DNA of 64,000 nt, from contig OX336398.1 of NCBI GenBank assembly GCA_946902985.2, forward strand, positions 236,514,362-236,578,361. Reading direction: 5' to 3'. This document shows, piece after piece, positions 10,630 to 20,689 of the stretch. Source of the stretch: Meconema thalassinum. Lineage: Eukaryota; Arthropoda; Insecta; Orthoptera; Tettigoniidae. The translations under genes and the position numbers were made by a program. The notes under the pieces were generated by a model. It saw only the letters and a program-made list of their open reading frames with translations. It ran no database searches and was not told the origin of the DNA. Positions within the stretch are counted from its first letter, which is position 1. Each line of letters starts with the position of its first letter.

Positions 10630-11190
10630 TTTTTATTTGTGGTGTACAGTTTTATTTATGAGTGACTGGACTTGAGTATACCGCAAGGGTCTCCGGGTGG
10701 CGCTCGGCGGCTCATCAGAGGCACCAGGGGAAGGGTAACATAAGCCCGGCAAATTTCAGCACTAAGTATCGCGCAAGAACCATGCAGTTCAACTATGCCT
10801 AAAGCTGATTGGCTGTTTCAAGGGGAATTTGTTGACCGGGGGAGGCACTTCAGTTATTTCCGAGACAGTGTTATTGTATGTTTGTTTTAAGTCAGTCTTG
10901 AAGTGATTTAGTCAACAGTGAACTGATATAAAAATGTGTAGTGTGAGTGAAGCATGCGTCATTGAGGACGTGCTAATGAAGGGATTTAATTTAATTGGAT
11001 TCCCTCATTGTGTGGAAATTAAGGAAAAGGGAAGGCCGACACCTGAACTTCCAAATTTAGTTTCAACTTGTGTAGACCGGAAGTGAGAGTATACTCAACA
11101 TTTTGTTCCTCAAACTATTCACGCCATCAGTGGTTAACTGGCTGCAGAAAAAAAAAAGCTTGTAGTTTAACATGACGGTCAATCTTGAGA
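10630..11190. other. Intronic sequence without recognised features
   Basis: Sequence between a LINE and a SINE inside the transporter intron. No long open frame, no repeat of the families in this window, and no RNA gene was seen. Confidence 0.45.
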
Positions 11191-11191
11191 T

Positions 11192-11340
11192 CATGAGCCA
11201 CGGGACCTCCTTTTAACGTGGAATCCGAACCACAGGACATCGCATTTCACATCGAAAATCTCACATGCATTGACCGTGAATCGAACCCGGTCCAACTTGG
11301 TGAGGGGCCAACAGCTTGACCGCTGCGCCACCATGCCCCC
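11192..11340 (-). repeat. tRNA-derived SINE, family D
   Basis: In the minus sense the head GGGGGCATGGTGGCGCAGCG supplies box A (GTGGCGCAGCGGTCAAGC) and GGGTTCGATTCACGG supplies box B. The tail ends at TGGCTCATGATC. A decayed second copy lies at 39778-39890, also minus. Confidence 0.65.
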
Positions 11341-11706
11341 TGGCTGCAGAAAACTTAACAAACCTGTCTCCTTTTTAGTCGTGAATGAACGGCGTGGTCA
11401 AAAGATGGATTTGGCAACACTGCTGCTTTAATAGTAGCTTAACCTCTCAGCGTGGGAGGACTTTCACCTCACTGCTACCCTGTGCTGCGGAAGGAGATGA
11501 GCACAGAGCTTGCTCACAAGCGCACACCGTCATATAAGACGTTATAACAGAGCCGAGAAGCATTGGTTTTAAACCAAATTTTCACAGTTTGTTAATGACA
11601 AATATAATGAAGGAAAACACAAGTTACTGAAACTAAACTATCAAATTTTAAAGACCATGCTTACCTTAGAAAATCTCGTAATACTTTCAAATCTATCAAG
11701 TAAGAT

Positions 11707-13688
11707 CATCATCATCTTGCACAGTTTCCAGCCACTGGCCGGGTCTGTTTGGAACACAAGCCTCTCCAACGTCTTCTGTCTTCCCACCATCTCTCAGCCT
11801 CCTCCCTTGTCCAGTCTTCTCCTCTCTTCCTCACGCTTTCTTCCACCCCCTTCAGCCACCTTACTCTCGGTCTTCCTCTCGGTCTCTTTCCTTCCCACTT
11901 CGTCTCGTGTACTCTCCTCGCTTTCCTCTTCTCCTCCATTCATTTTACATGTCCATACCATCTAAGTCTAGATTTGTCTATACCATCCTGTAATGGTTCC
12001 TCCTTCATTAATTCTCTGGTCCTCTCATTTCTTATTCTGTCCATCTTTGTAGCTCCAATACTGCTTCTCAAGAACCTCATCTCACTGGCCTGTATTTTGC
12101 TCTTCTCCCTTCCTTTCATAACCCAGGTCTCCAAGGCATACGTCAGGACAGGGACATAGTACGTCCGATATATGATCTTTTTGCTGTTCTGAGGGACATC
12201 CTTGCTCCATAACATGCTTCTCACACTCCTCCGAAATGCTTCTGCCTGCCTCCCCCGCTCATTTATTTCTCTATCATTTCTTCCATTATCTTGTATCAGG
12301 CTTCCCAGATACTTGAAACTCTCCACTTTCTTCAGCTGTTCCCCACAAATTGTTATTCCCGTTGTGGTTCTTTCCTTCTTCCTTGTTGTGATCACCATCT
12401 CACACTTATTTATGCTAAATTTCATCCCTTATCCTTGTATTATTCCTTCCCACACGTCCAACTGTTCCTGTGTCTCCTCCTCCTTGTTTCCCCAAATCAT
12501 CAAATCATCTGCAAACACCATTGCTTTCATCTTTCCTTCCCCAATTACTTGTGCCAATCGGGTCATTATGTCATCCATCACCACAATGAAAAGTAACGGT
12601 GACAGTGCACTTCCTTGTTTCCATCCGTTTCTCTGCTCCAACCAGTCCGATCTCTCTCCTCCCACTTTCACACAGCTCACGCTTCCCTTGTACATCTCCT
12701 TCATCCTACTTATAGTCCATTTTTCTACTCCTCTATCCTCCAGGGACTTCCATACTTTGTTTCTGCATACACTGTCATATGCTTTCTCAATGTCCAGGAA
12801 GGCCATCAGTAGATCTGTACCATACTCGTAGTGCTGTTCTTGTAACTGCCTTACAGCAAAAATCAAATCCACTGTGGACCTTCCTGCTCTGAAGCCATGT
12901 TGTTCTTCCCTCATCCCTCCTTCTATCCTTGTCCTAATTCTCCTTTCCAAAACTTTCTCAAACATCTTCGCACAATGACTCATCAGTGTAATTCCCCGAT
13001 AGTTTCTGCATTCCGTTCTACTACCTTTCTTGAAGATCAGGACAATTATTCCCTTTTTCCAGTCCTCTGGGGTCTTCCTTTCCTTCCATGCTGTCTTCAT
13101 CACTCGGTACAACCATTGTATCCCCACCTCTCCTGCTGCTCTCACCATCTCCACACTCAACTCATCCACACCCGGTGCCTTCCCTCCTTTCATCTTGTTC
13201 ACTGCATCTTCCACTTCTTTCCATGTTAAGTCCTTTCTGTTTGCAGTTCATCTTCCTCTTCCCCGATTTCTTCCTCCTCGCCGTGGTTTCCATTTGGGTT
13301 CAGGAGTTCTTCAAAATATTATTTCCACATTTTCTTCAGTTCTTCCCTATTTTCTATATCTTGTCCCCTTTTGTTCAGCATTCTAACATAATCCGTAGGA
13401 TCCTTCTGCCTCTTATTCTTTACCATCCCATACAGGACCTCTTTTGTACCTTCACTATCCTCCTTCATCATCTTTGTCCACTCTTCCATCCACTTTCTTC
13501 TCTCCTCAGCCACTACTCTCTTTGCCTCCTCCTTTCTTTCCTGGTACTCTTCCCTTGTCTCTACCGTCCTATTTTGATACCACCTCCTAAAGGCTCTATT
13601 CTTTTCCCTTACTATTTCTTTTGTCTTCTCATTCCACCATGGTGTTTCCTTCCACCTCTTCTTACTACTTGTCCTCCCACATACTGCT
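11707..13688 (-). mobile_element. RTE-type LINE, 5'-truncated, inserted in the piggyBac element
   Basis: The fragment is flanked by a 15-bp direct repeat (TCTATCAAGTAAGAT at 11692-11706 and 13689-13703), though its last bases may merge with the (ATG)n tail. The minus-strand protein starts near VCGRTSSKKRWKETPWWNEK (13690), so the endonuclease is missing. Then come KGGKAPGVDELSVEMVRAAG, FKKGSRTECRNYRGITLM, YDSVCRNKVWKSLEDRGVEK, GWKQGSALSPLLFIVVMDDI and VFADDLMIWGNKEEETQEQL (13214-12429). FKYLGSLIQDNGRND to RLRWYGHVK follow (12425-11940), then KRPRGRPRVRWLKGVEESV (11939-11712). At least three frame breaks or stops separate these pieces. It is a relative of the 16167 LINE. Confidence 0.88.
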
Positions 13689-13918
13689 TCTATCAAGTAA
13701 GATGACAGAATTAAATATGGGAGTGGCAAGTAAACGGCTTTTGAGAAATAGGACCTCAGTGTGGGTTTTTGAACAATGCCCATCAGCATATTATATAGTG
13801 CAATAACTACGTACATTTCTTCGACGGTAACTGGAACCCATTCATTTACCCTTGAACTGAAAGGAAAGTGCCATCATGTGCTGCTTAGCATAGATATTTG
13901 TCTGTTTCACTATCATAC

Positions 13919-14248
13919 TCACGCATTCACACGTAAAAATAACTGAAATATTGCTACAGGATCTAAACAATTCCTCGCAGCTTCCTGCGGCCCATAATTT
14001 CCAGTAAACACTTCCCTTTGGCCGATATAATTCCCCATGTAATCCCAGACAAACTCCTGACCAGCAACACTATTACCCGTGTTTTGCGGTGTATTTACGT
14101 AACCACATTCACTCCTACTGTCACTACTTTCACTTTCAGACTCTATATCTGAATCATCATTCAGAGAAACCAACATTTCCGACTCATCATTCACTAAAAC
14201 TTCACTAATATTGGAATCCGCTATCGCAAGCACTCGTTTAGCCGCCAT
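13919..14248 (-). pseudogene. piggyBac-like transposase, N-terminal remnant
   Basis: The minus-strand ATG at 14248 opens a 109-codon frame. It has an acidic, serine-rich N-terminus (DDSDIESESESSDSRSECG) followed by FVWDYMGNYIGQREVFTGNY and GPQEAARNCLDPVAIFQLF. That layout, an acidic leader then a W...REVFTG...GP motif, is typical of the start of PGBD4-type piggyBac transposases. The catalytic DDD region is absent, removed by internal deletion rather than by the LINE, since the sequence on the far side of the LINE does not resume the protein. It lies inside the piggyBac ends, transcribed inward from the right end. Confidence 0.65.
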
Positions 14249-14522
14249 TATGTGTTTACAAACACACAACAAAAATCTCGCTCTTTGCTAAGGGTTTTAT
14301 CTCATGTGATCGATGCAAAATCGATATATTTTTACTCGAGACGAAAGATCATAGCTTCCTTTATCGATATAACACAGGAAAATTGTAATAGTTACGAAAC
14401 TAGGCACGAGATTGAAGCCCAAAGCAAGCACTGCAAAGTGCGTGCAGGTAACGGCACTCCGCGACAGAGCACGGCGAGTTCATGACGTGCAGTTCACGGC
14501 ACTCCACGCTGAGTGGTTTTAA

Positions 14523-15657
14523 AGAAACATGAAAAAGTGAGGAGTCATATCACGTGTGTTTTTCCATTCGGTAATAGATGCTCAGTTGAATGCTCAGAGA
14601 GCAATGGAGGTCTCAAAGCACAATGAAATGGTAAAAAGGAATAGGCAGGTTTTATCTAAGCTAATAGATGTAGTTTGTCATTTAGGCAAGCAAGAACATA
14701 ATGTCGATTATAATGGTCCTTATTGACGTAACTATATTTAAGAAAATAATAGGATATCCGCCTTTCAATACTATTTATTATTAATACCGTACTTACAGGG
14801 ACATGTTTCAAGGGCTATAACTCTCCCTTCATCAGGCTGTCCAACAAACTTCGAAGATAACCTTCCTTATTATAAGTACATGTAAATTACATGAAGAACG
14901 TTTCTACAGAATAATAAAATTCTCCAATCCATTGTTTTCAACTCCCGTACAAGCGCTCCCAAGAAGATCTTCTTAATGGATTTCTAGGCCAGTGCGCACC
15001 AAAACCACTGAAACGGGCCCCGACTGCGTCATCGTGGGATCTCCCTAGTCTCCATGCTACTCCTGGCAAACATCAAGACGCTATGAGGACATGACAAGTC
15101 AGATCAGTCACTGAGCAGAGGTAACTACATAGATTTGCTGACCACGTATGACCTTTTGCTACACGACCATTTACTCAATTCTAATACATTTCGAGGTACG
15201 TCATTTACCATTTAATAGAAGCCATTAGAGCTGTAATGGTACATGCTATTGCGAAGGAACTTTACAGAACAAAATTTGTAGGAATTCTTGTGGAATGTTC
15301 TGATGTGATTAATAAATTTTTGCGCTAAGTTGGCAGTGCTGGAGAAGTTCAAGAAAGATTCATTGGCTTCACGAACGTTAGTGCTATTGATGCGAGCTGA
15401 AGAGTTGACTAGCGGGACGGGAGGTGGGACGAAGAAGCAGCTTCCTCTCTCTTGCCTGTCAATGAGCTATGACTAGAGACCCTGATTTATGGTAATATAA
15501 AACGCTTCAAAGCGGTGAAATAAAATGTTGAAAGCGGTGAAATAAAATGTTGAAAGGTAGGTGTAATTGTGCTTATAACTATGGAGACGTAACAAGGAGT
15601 TGGTTAAATAATGAACACTATAGAAATGTTTGGAGGAATAACAAACAATTTATTCTA
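14523..15657. other. Intronic sequence without recognised genes
   Basis: About 1.1 kb between the piggyBac and hAT elements. No coding region, tRNA-like promoter or tandem array was recognised. Confidence 0.45.
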
Positions 15658-15963
15658 ATTATTATTAAGGTTCGGATGTTAAGGAAAAGTCCTTTTTTTT
15701 TGCCTGAGCTCATTTACCCGAAATCTGAAAAATAAGTTTGAATGACGGGTCCCTGACCACGTTTAAAGCAATTTGATGTTGCCTATAAATGCATATTTTG
15801 GCCATTTTTATTGTTTTGGTCATATTTGGTCATATTTTAGTGATCTAAGGTCATATTTGGTTATAATTTCTGCATTTTTGTTTAAATTGAGGCATCGTTA
15901 ACAAGGTACGTGTTATCTGCGTCGAGTTCCAAACACAGGATTTCCGAATAGTGTAGTAGATAT

Positions 15964-18900
15964 GTCTCCCACAAGTCCAACCCCTCCACCACGTGGTGGG
16001 AGACGGGCAACGGCATGAAGTAGGGGATTGCCTGTAGGGGTGAAGTACAGTGGGGACTTTGTGTGCCCCGGGACCGCTACGGTAGCTGTGAAGGCTCTAT
16101 GGGAACCCTGAAAAGTGACGGCTGACGGGGCTATGGTGAAGCTACGACAGGCCTAGCAAGCCAGTAGTGGATATCATATTTGCTTTCAAACCAGGAACAG
16201 GCCTCGGAAAGGACGGATGCAAACGACGACGACCCGGATATGCTAATGGACTACGAGTTGGGACATTAAACATACAGACACTGACAGGAAAAGTGGAGGA
16301 GATTGTAGATGTAATGGAGAGAAGAAAACTGGATGTACTGGGCTTGGCAGAAACAAGATGGAAAGGAGAAGGTCGCAGAGAACTGAGGAAAGGATACCGG
16401 TTGTACTGGAGTGGGAACAGTGAAGGAAGGAGCAGCGGAGTAGGAGTAGTTGTGAGAGATGGAATGAAGGAAGAGGTAAAGGGAATAAGTGACAGGATCA
16501 TGAAGATCAGAGTAACTGTAAAGGGAAGAAGCCTGGAGATAGCCCAGGTATTTGCCCCTCAAGTTGGATGTACAACTCAAGAGAAGGAAGACTTTGAGGA
16601 GGAGCTACAACAGCAGTTGAATGGGCAGAGCATCATTGTCATGGGAGATTTGAATGCACATGTAGGAAGTGAAAGGCAAGGATATGAAAATGTATTGGGA
16701 GCAGAAGGATGGGGTAGCAGGAATGAAGAAGGGAGAAAGATGCTGGATTTTTGCAAGAGAAACGGTTTAGTGGTAGGCAACTCCTGGTTCCGGAAGAAAG
16801 AAAGCCACAAGGTAACGTGGTACAGCAGTGATTTAACAAAGAAATCATTGGTAGATTACATGCTGTACGACTGGGAAATGAAGAGAAGTGTCAGAGATAT
16901 AAAGGTAATACCATCAGAGGCCTTAGATAGCGACCACAGAATACTTGTAATGAACCTGGGAGTTGTTAAGGATAGCAAGAGGACAGAGTACCAGGAAAGG
17001 AGAATCAAAGTATGGAAACTCAAGGAAAAGGAAGTCAAGGAAGAATTCCAGAAGATAATAAGGGAAAGGATGCCAACAGACAATCCTAAAACAGGGGAAG
17101 AGGAATGGAAGCAATTCAAAAACACAATGGTAGAAGCTGCAGTGGCAGTATGTGGAAGAACAAGCAACAGAAAGCGGTGTAAAGAGACACCATGGTGGAA
17201 TGAGAGAGTAAAAGAAGCTGTGGGAAGGAAGAACAAGGCTTTCAGAGTGTGGTTCCAGGAAAGAACTGATCTGGCAAGGGAAGATTATAAGATAAAGAAG
17301 AAAGAAGCAAACAAGATTGTCGCAGAGGAGAGGAAGAAGTGGATGGTAAAGTGGACGGAGATGATGGAGGAAGACAGCAGAGGAAATAAGATAGTTCTTT
17401 ATGGGATGGTCAAACGTAAGAGAAGAGGTCTGCGAGAGGATGTGGTAATGATGGACAAAAACGAAAATGAGGTACACAACAAAGAGACACTCAAGACAGT
17501 GTGGAAAGAGTACTTTGAGGATTTGCTGAATCCAAATGGCCATAGGGAGGAAGACAATGTATTGGAAGATGGAGAAGACAACACAGGAATGGAAAAGGAC
17601 CTGACTTGGAGAGAACTGGAAATGGCTCTAGACAAGATGAAAGGAGGAAGGGCACCAGGTGTGGATGAAGTGAGTGTTGAAATGGTGAAGGCAGCAGGGG
17701 AGGTTGGGAAACAGTGGCTGTACCGTGTGATGAGGGTGATATGGAAGGAGAAAAAGACCCCAGAAGATTGGAAGAAAGGATTAATAGTCCCAATATTTAA
17801 GAAAGGAAGCAGAAAGGAGTGCAGAAATTACAGGGGTGTCACGCTCATACCTCACTGTGCCAAGATATATGAAAAGATATTAGAAAGTAGAATACGAGCC
17901 AAAGTGGAGAGAAAATTGAGAGAGGAACAGTATGGATTCAGACCTGGGAGATCAACAGTGGATCTCATATTTTCAATGAGACAGCTCCAGGAACACCACT
18001 ACGAATTTGGAGAGGATCTGTTGATGACCTTCCTGGACATCGAAAAGGCCTATGATAGTGTGTGTAGGGAGAAGGTTTGGAAAGCAATGGAAAACATGGG
18101 AGTGGAAAAAGAGACTGTAGGCAGAGTGAAGGAGATGTATTGTGGAAGTGTGAGTTGTGTGAAAGTTGGAGGGGAAAGAACAGACTGGTTCAGACAAATG
18201 AGTGGCCTGAAACAGGGTAGTGCGCAGTCACCCCTTCTCTTTATGGTGGTTATGGACGAGGTAATGACACGGATAGCAGGAAAGATAGGAGAAGATAAGA
18301 TGAAAGCAATGGTGTTTGCAGATGATCTCATGGTCTGGGGAAACAAGGAGGAGGAAATTCAGGAGCAACTGAAGGCTTGGGAAGAAACAGTGGGAAAGTA
18401 CGGATGGAAGTTCAACATCAGTAAATGTGAGATCCTGTTAACGACCAGGAAAAAGGACAGACCGATGAGTGGGATAACACTTGGAGGTGGACAGCTGAAG
18501 AAGGTGGAAAGTCTCAAGTACTTGGGAAGTATAGTGGAGGAAAATGGGAGAAATGACAAAGAGATTACGGAAAGTGGCAGACAGGCAGAAGCATTTCTGA
18601 GAAGCATTAGGAGCTTAGTGTGGAATAAAGATGTCCCACAAAAAAGCAAGGAAGTGTTATACAGAAGCTACTATATCCCGATACTGACCTATGCTTCAGA
18701 AACGTGGACAATGAAGAAAAGAGATATAAGCAGAATACAGGCAGGTGAAATGAAGTTCCTGCGAAGTAGGATCGGAATAACAAGAAGAGACAGGGTGAGG
18801 AATGAAAAGGTCAGGGAAATGGTGAAAGAGGAGCCCTTGCAAGGTAGGATTGAGACATCAAGACTGAGGTGGTATGGTCACTTAAAGAGAATGGATGAGA

Positions 18901-19127
18901 AGAAGATTCCCAAGAGGATACATGAGATGCAGATGCAGAAGAAACGAACAAGGGGAAGACCAAGAGATAGATGGCTGAAAGGAGTGGAGGAATGTGTCAA
19001 GAAGAGAGGCGAGGACTGGACCAGAGTGACAGCGGAGAGGTGATGGGAAGAAAGAACTAAGTGGCGAGGCTTATGTTCCAAACAGACCCAGCCTGGGGCT
19101 GGAAACTGTACAAGATGATTATGATGA
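15964..19127 (+). mobile_element. Full-length RTE-type LINE inside the hAT
   Basis: A 12-bp target duplication, TGTAGTAGATAT, lies at 15952-15963 and 19128-19139. A GC-rich 5' leader of about 200 bp precedes one long frame (16167-19043), and the element ends in an imperfect (GAT)n tail after CTGTACAAGATGA. At about 3.16 kb it is full length for an RTE-like element. Its close copy at 61453-64000 is almost identical over the shared region, so the family moved recently. Confidence 0.92.
16167..19043 (+). CDS. LINE endonuclease-reverse transcriptase, nearly intact (late nonsense)
   Basis: The 958-codon product has an AP-endonuclease domain at residues about 30-260: LGLAETRWKGEG, VIMGDLNAHVGSERQGYENV and EALDSDHRILVMNLG (catalytic SDH). 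A basic linker follows with RCKETPWWNERVKEAVGRKN. The reverse transcriptase spans about 490-760: KGGRAPGVDEVSVEMVKAAG, FKKGSRKECRNYRGVTLIPH, EEQYGFRPGRSTVDLIFSMR, TFLDIEKAYDSVCREKVW, QMSGLKQGSAQSPLLF and VFADDLMVWGNKE (FADD, bases 18314-18325). The C-terminus has LRWYGHLKRMDEKKIPKRIH and RGRPRDRWLKGVEECV. It copies its own RNA into nicked DNA. TGA at 19041-19043 stands where the 61467 copy has TGG; read-through would add 25 residues to a stop at 19116-19118. ATG choice is the first in frame before the endonuclease; the true start could differ. Confidence 0.9.
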   Translation: MDIIFAFKPGTGLGKDGCKRRRPGYANGLRVGTLNIQTLTGKVEEIVDVMERRKLDVLGLAETRWKGEGRRELRKGYRLYWSGNSEGRSSGVGVVVRDGMKEEVKGISDRIMKIRVTVKGRSLEIAQVFAPQVGCTTQEKEDFEEELQQQLNGQSIIVMGDLNAHVGSERQGYENVLGAEGWGSRNEEGRKMLDFCKRNGLVVGNSWFRKKESHKVTWYSSDLTKKSLVDYMLYDWEMKRSVRDIKVIPSEALDSDHRILVMNLGVVKDSKRTEYQERRIKVWKLKEKEVKEEFQKIIRERMPTDNPKTGEEEWKQFKNTMVEAAVAVCGRTSNRKRCKETPWWNERVKEAVGRKNKAFRVWFQERTDLAREDYKIKKKEANKIVAEERKKWMVKWTEMMEEDSRGNKIVLYGMVKRKRRGLREDVVMMDKNENEVHNKETLKTVWKEYFEDLLNPNGHREEDNVLEDGEDNTGMEKDLTWRELEMALDKMKGGRAPGVDEVSVEMVKAAGEVGKQWLYRVMRVIWKEKKTPEDWKKGLIVPIFKKGSRKECRNYRGVTLIPHCAKIYEKILESRIRAKVERKLREEQYGFRPGRSTVDLIFSMRQLQEHHYEFGEDLLMTFLDIEKAYDSVCREKVWKAMENMGVEKETVGRVKEMYCGSVSCVKVGGERTDWFRQMSGLKQGSAQSPLLFMVVMDEVMTRIAGKIGEDKMKAMVFADDLMVWGNKEEEIQEQLKAWEETVGKYGWKFNISKCEILLTTRKKDRPMSGITLGGGQLKKVESLKYLGSIVEENGRNDKEITESGRQAEAFLRSIRSLVWNKDVPQKSKEVLYRSYYIPILTYASETWTMKKRDISRIQAGEMKFLRSRIGITRRDRVRNEKVREMVKEEPLQGRIETSRLRWYGHLKRMDEKKIPKRIHEMQMQKKRTRGRPRDRWLKGVEECVKKRGEDWTRVTAER

Positions 19128-19578
19128 TGTAGTAGATATATTTTTCTTTCTTTTCCTGGAACAGGCAGATAGCAGGTTTAGAAGACCCGGTTCCAAAAAG
19201 GCACTCCTCTACGGATGTCTTTTAGCACATCTTACTGGACAAGTTAGATTGCGACACTGTATGCATGAGGTCACGGAACAAGACGATAGTGTGCTTCCGC
19301 CTTTGAATAGGACGTCATTCCAGTAGATATATTTAGCTCAGAAGCAATTAGCCAACAAGGAAATGCCATGTTATATCTCGCCCAGTTCTTCCTTGCAGGG
19401 CCGAGTGAAAGGTCCCATGCTCTTTCACTACCAACGGATCAACAGATTGGTCACACTTGTAGTACTGCAGTGAACCCCATCATGCCGAAAGTGAAGTGTA
19501 GTGAAGCTGTAAAGTTCAGATAGTATGTGAAAGAGTTCGGTAAAGAGACGTTCAGTACTGACGGAACAATTCTTTTTT

Positions 19579-20039
19579 AACACTTAGAGCTCTTAAAGCC
19601 CAATTGGCACGCTGGGGCGAAACGCTAGCAATGTGTTGAGTTATGCTGGACATTTTTATCACTTTTAGTGTCAATTATAATGGCTCAACGGACAATACTC
19701 ATTTTGTTTCTCTTTCGAGAACTTTTGATTGTATTAAATGCCAGAGCAAGGTTGGTTGTTTTTGGAAGTGGAGTTTTTGACTCCGGTGGTGCACTGGCAT
19801 GCTCATGACGTGGCCACGTGTGTGGCGATGCGTCTTGCATTGGCCTTCTCAGTGTGTACCTGCTACGCGTCTTGGTAGGTGTGTCTTTACCAACTGAAGA
19901 GCCCGATTGGCACGCTGGGGCGAAACGCTAGCAATGTGTTGAGTTATGCTGGACATTTTTATCACTTTTAGTGTCAATTATAATGGCTCAACGGACAATA
20001 CTCATTTTGTTTCTCTTTCGAGAACTTTTTGATTGGATT
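19579..20039 (+). mobile_element. Retrozyme-like tandem element carrying a hammerhead ribozyme
   Basis: A 461-bp insertion in hAT coding sequence is flanked by the exact 12-bp duplication CAATTCTTTTTT (19567-19578, 20040-20051). Removing it with one duplicate restores the hAT frame. It consists of about 1.5 copies of a unit with a 303-bp period: TTGGCACGCTGGGGCGAAAC occurs at 19604 and 19907, and both copies run on through GCTCAACGGACAATACTCAT to TCGAGAACTTTT. There is no open frame. A complete hammerhead fold sits at the unit junction (19862-19932); in the 5' copy only stem II and the GAAA side survive. Short tandem units with hammerheads, no coding capacity and a 10-12-bp target duplication are the defining traits of retrozymes, elements thought to spread via circular RNA using another element's machinery. 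No other copy was seen here. Confidence 0.75.
19862..19932 (+). ncRNA. Hammerhead self-cleaving ribozyme, stem III open (type III layout)
   Basis: All conserved core positions are present. CUGAAGA (19894-19900) fits CUGANGA, GAA plus the paired A is at 19922-19925, and the cleavage triplet GUC is at 19869-19871 (cleavage after C19871). Stem I: UUGGUA 19872-19877 pairs with UACCAA 19888-19893 around a 10-nt loop. Stem II: GCCC 19901-19904 pairs with GGGC 19918-19921 around a 13-nt loop. Stem III: GCGU 19867-19870 pairs with ACGC 19925-19928, and GCUA 19862-19865 pairs with UAGC 19929-19932, with C19866 bulged. All 18 stem pairs are Watson-Crick. The strand ends lie in stem III, the type III topology. 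Function is RNA self-cleavage; activity is predicted, not shown. Confidence 0.85.
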
Positions 20040-20689
20040 CAATTCTTTTTTGTAAAGCGTGTGAAGTTAAGGTAGCGGCGATAAAGTGATTTAATGTGCA
20101 ACAGCACTGCACTACGGCTAAGCATAAAAGCTGCGTGAAATGAAAGTCTTCTGAACAGAGCAGGCAGGCTCTTTTGTTTGATACAGCGAAATCTTCGACA
20201 ACCAAACTTTTCGATTTCTCAAAAGGCTTGTGCGGAACATTGTATCTACCAATATTCCGCTTAACAAAGTGAACAACGAACACTTCCGAAAATTCTTAAC
20301 TATATACACAACACAGTCGATCCCAGACGCGGCAACATCGCAAAAAAAAGTTATTTGCCCACGCACTTCAAAAAATTAAAATTAGTGTAGGCAACAATAG
20401 CGTCTGGGTATCCGTTGATGAAACTACGGATGTTTGTGGTAGGTATGTTGCGAATGTTATAATGGGCATGCTTCTCGAGGATCGTCCGGGCGATGTACAG
20501 TTGAACCTGCTTTATACGTAACTCTGTTCTGTGTATTTCGTATTTGTACGTAATTTCTTTTAGGTCCCGGCAAAATGTAATTTAAAAGCGTGTTAATTTA
20601 ACCTTATTTATACGTAATTCGCTGTTATACGTATGAAGTGTCAGTGAAATACATCTGAGTTTTGCGTAGCCTGATTGTAATTTAATGAG

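Larger units (their letters stand above)
11439..14522. mobile_element. piggyBac-like element, internally deleted, interrupted by a LINE
   Basis: Left end: TTAA (11439-11442) followed by CCTCTCAGCGTGGGAG. Right end, read in reverse: TTAA (14519-14522) then AACCACTCAGCGTGGAG. The shared CTCAGCGTGG inverted terminus and TTAA targets are diagnostic of the piggyBac superfamily. An RTE LINE with its own target duplication fills 11692-13703. Without it, about 1.1 kb remains, carrying only the N-terminal part of a transposase, so the element is a non-autonomous deletion derivative. It lies in the transporter intron. Confidence 0.75.

Noticed and set aside
12202..13705. Long plus-strand frames (up to 209 codons)
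   Set aside because: Antisense shadows of a minus-strand LINE; Ser/Pro/Leu-rich composition is typical of the complement of Lys/Glu/Arg-rich coding sequence.
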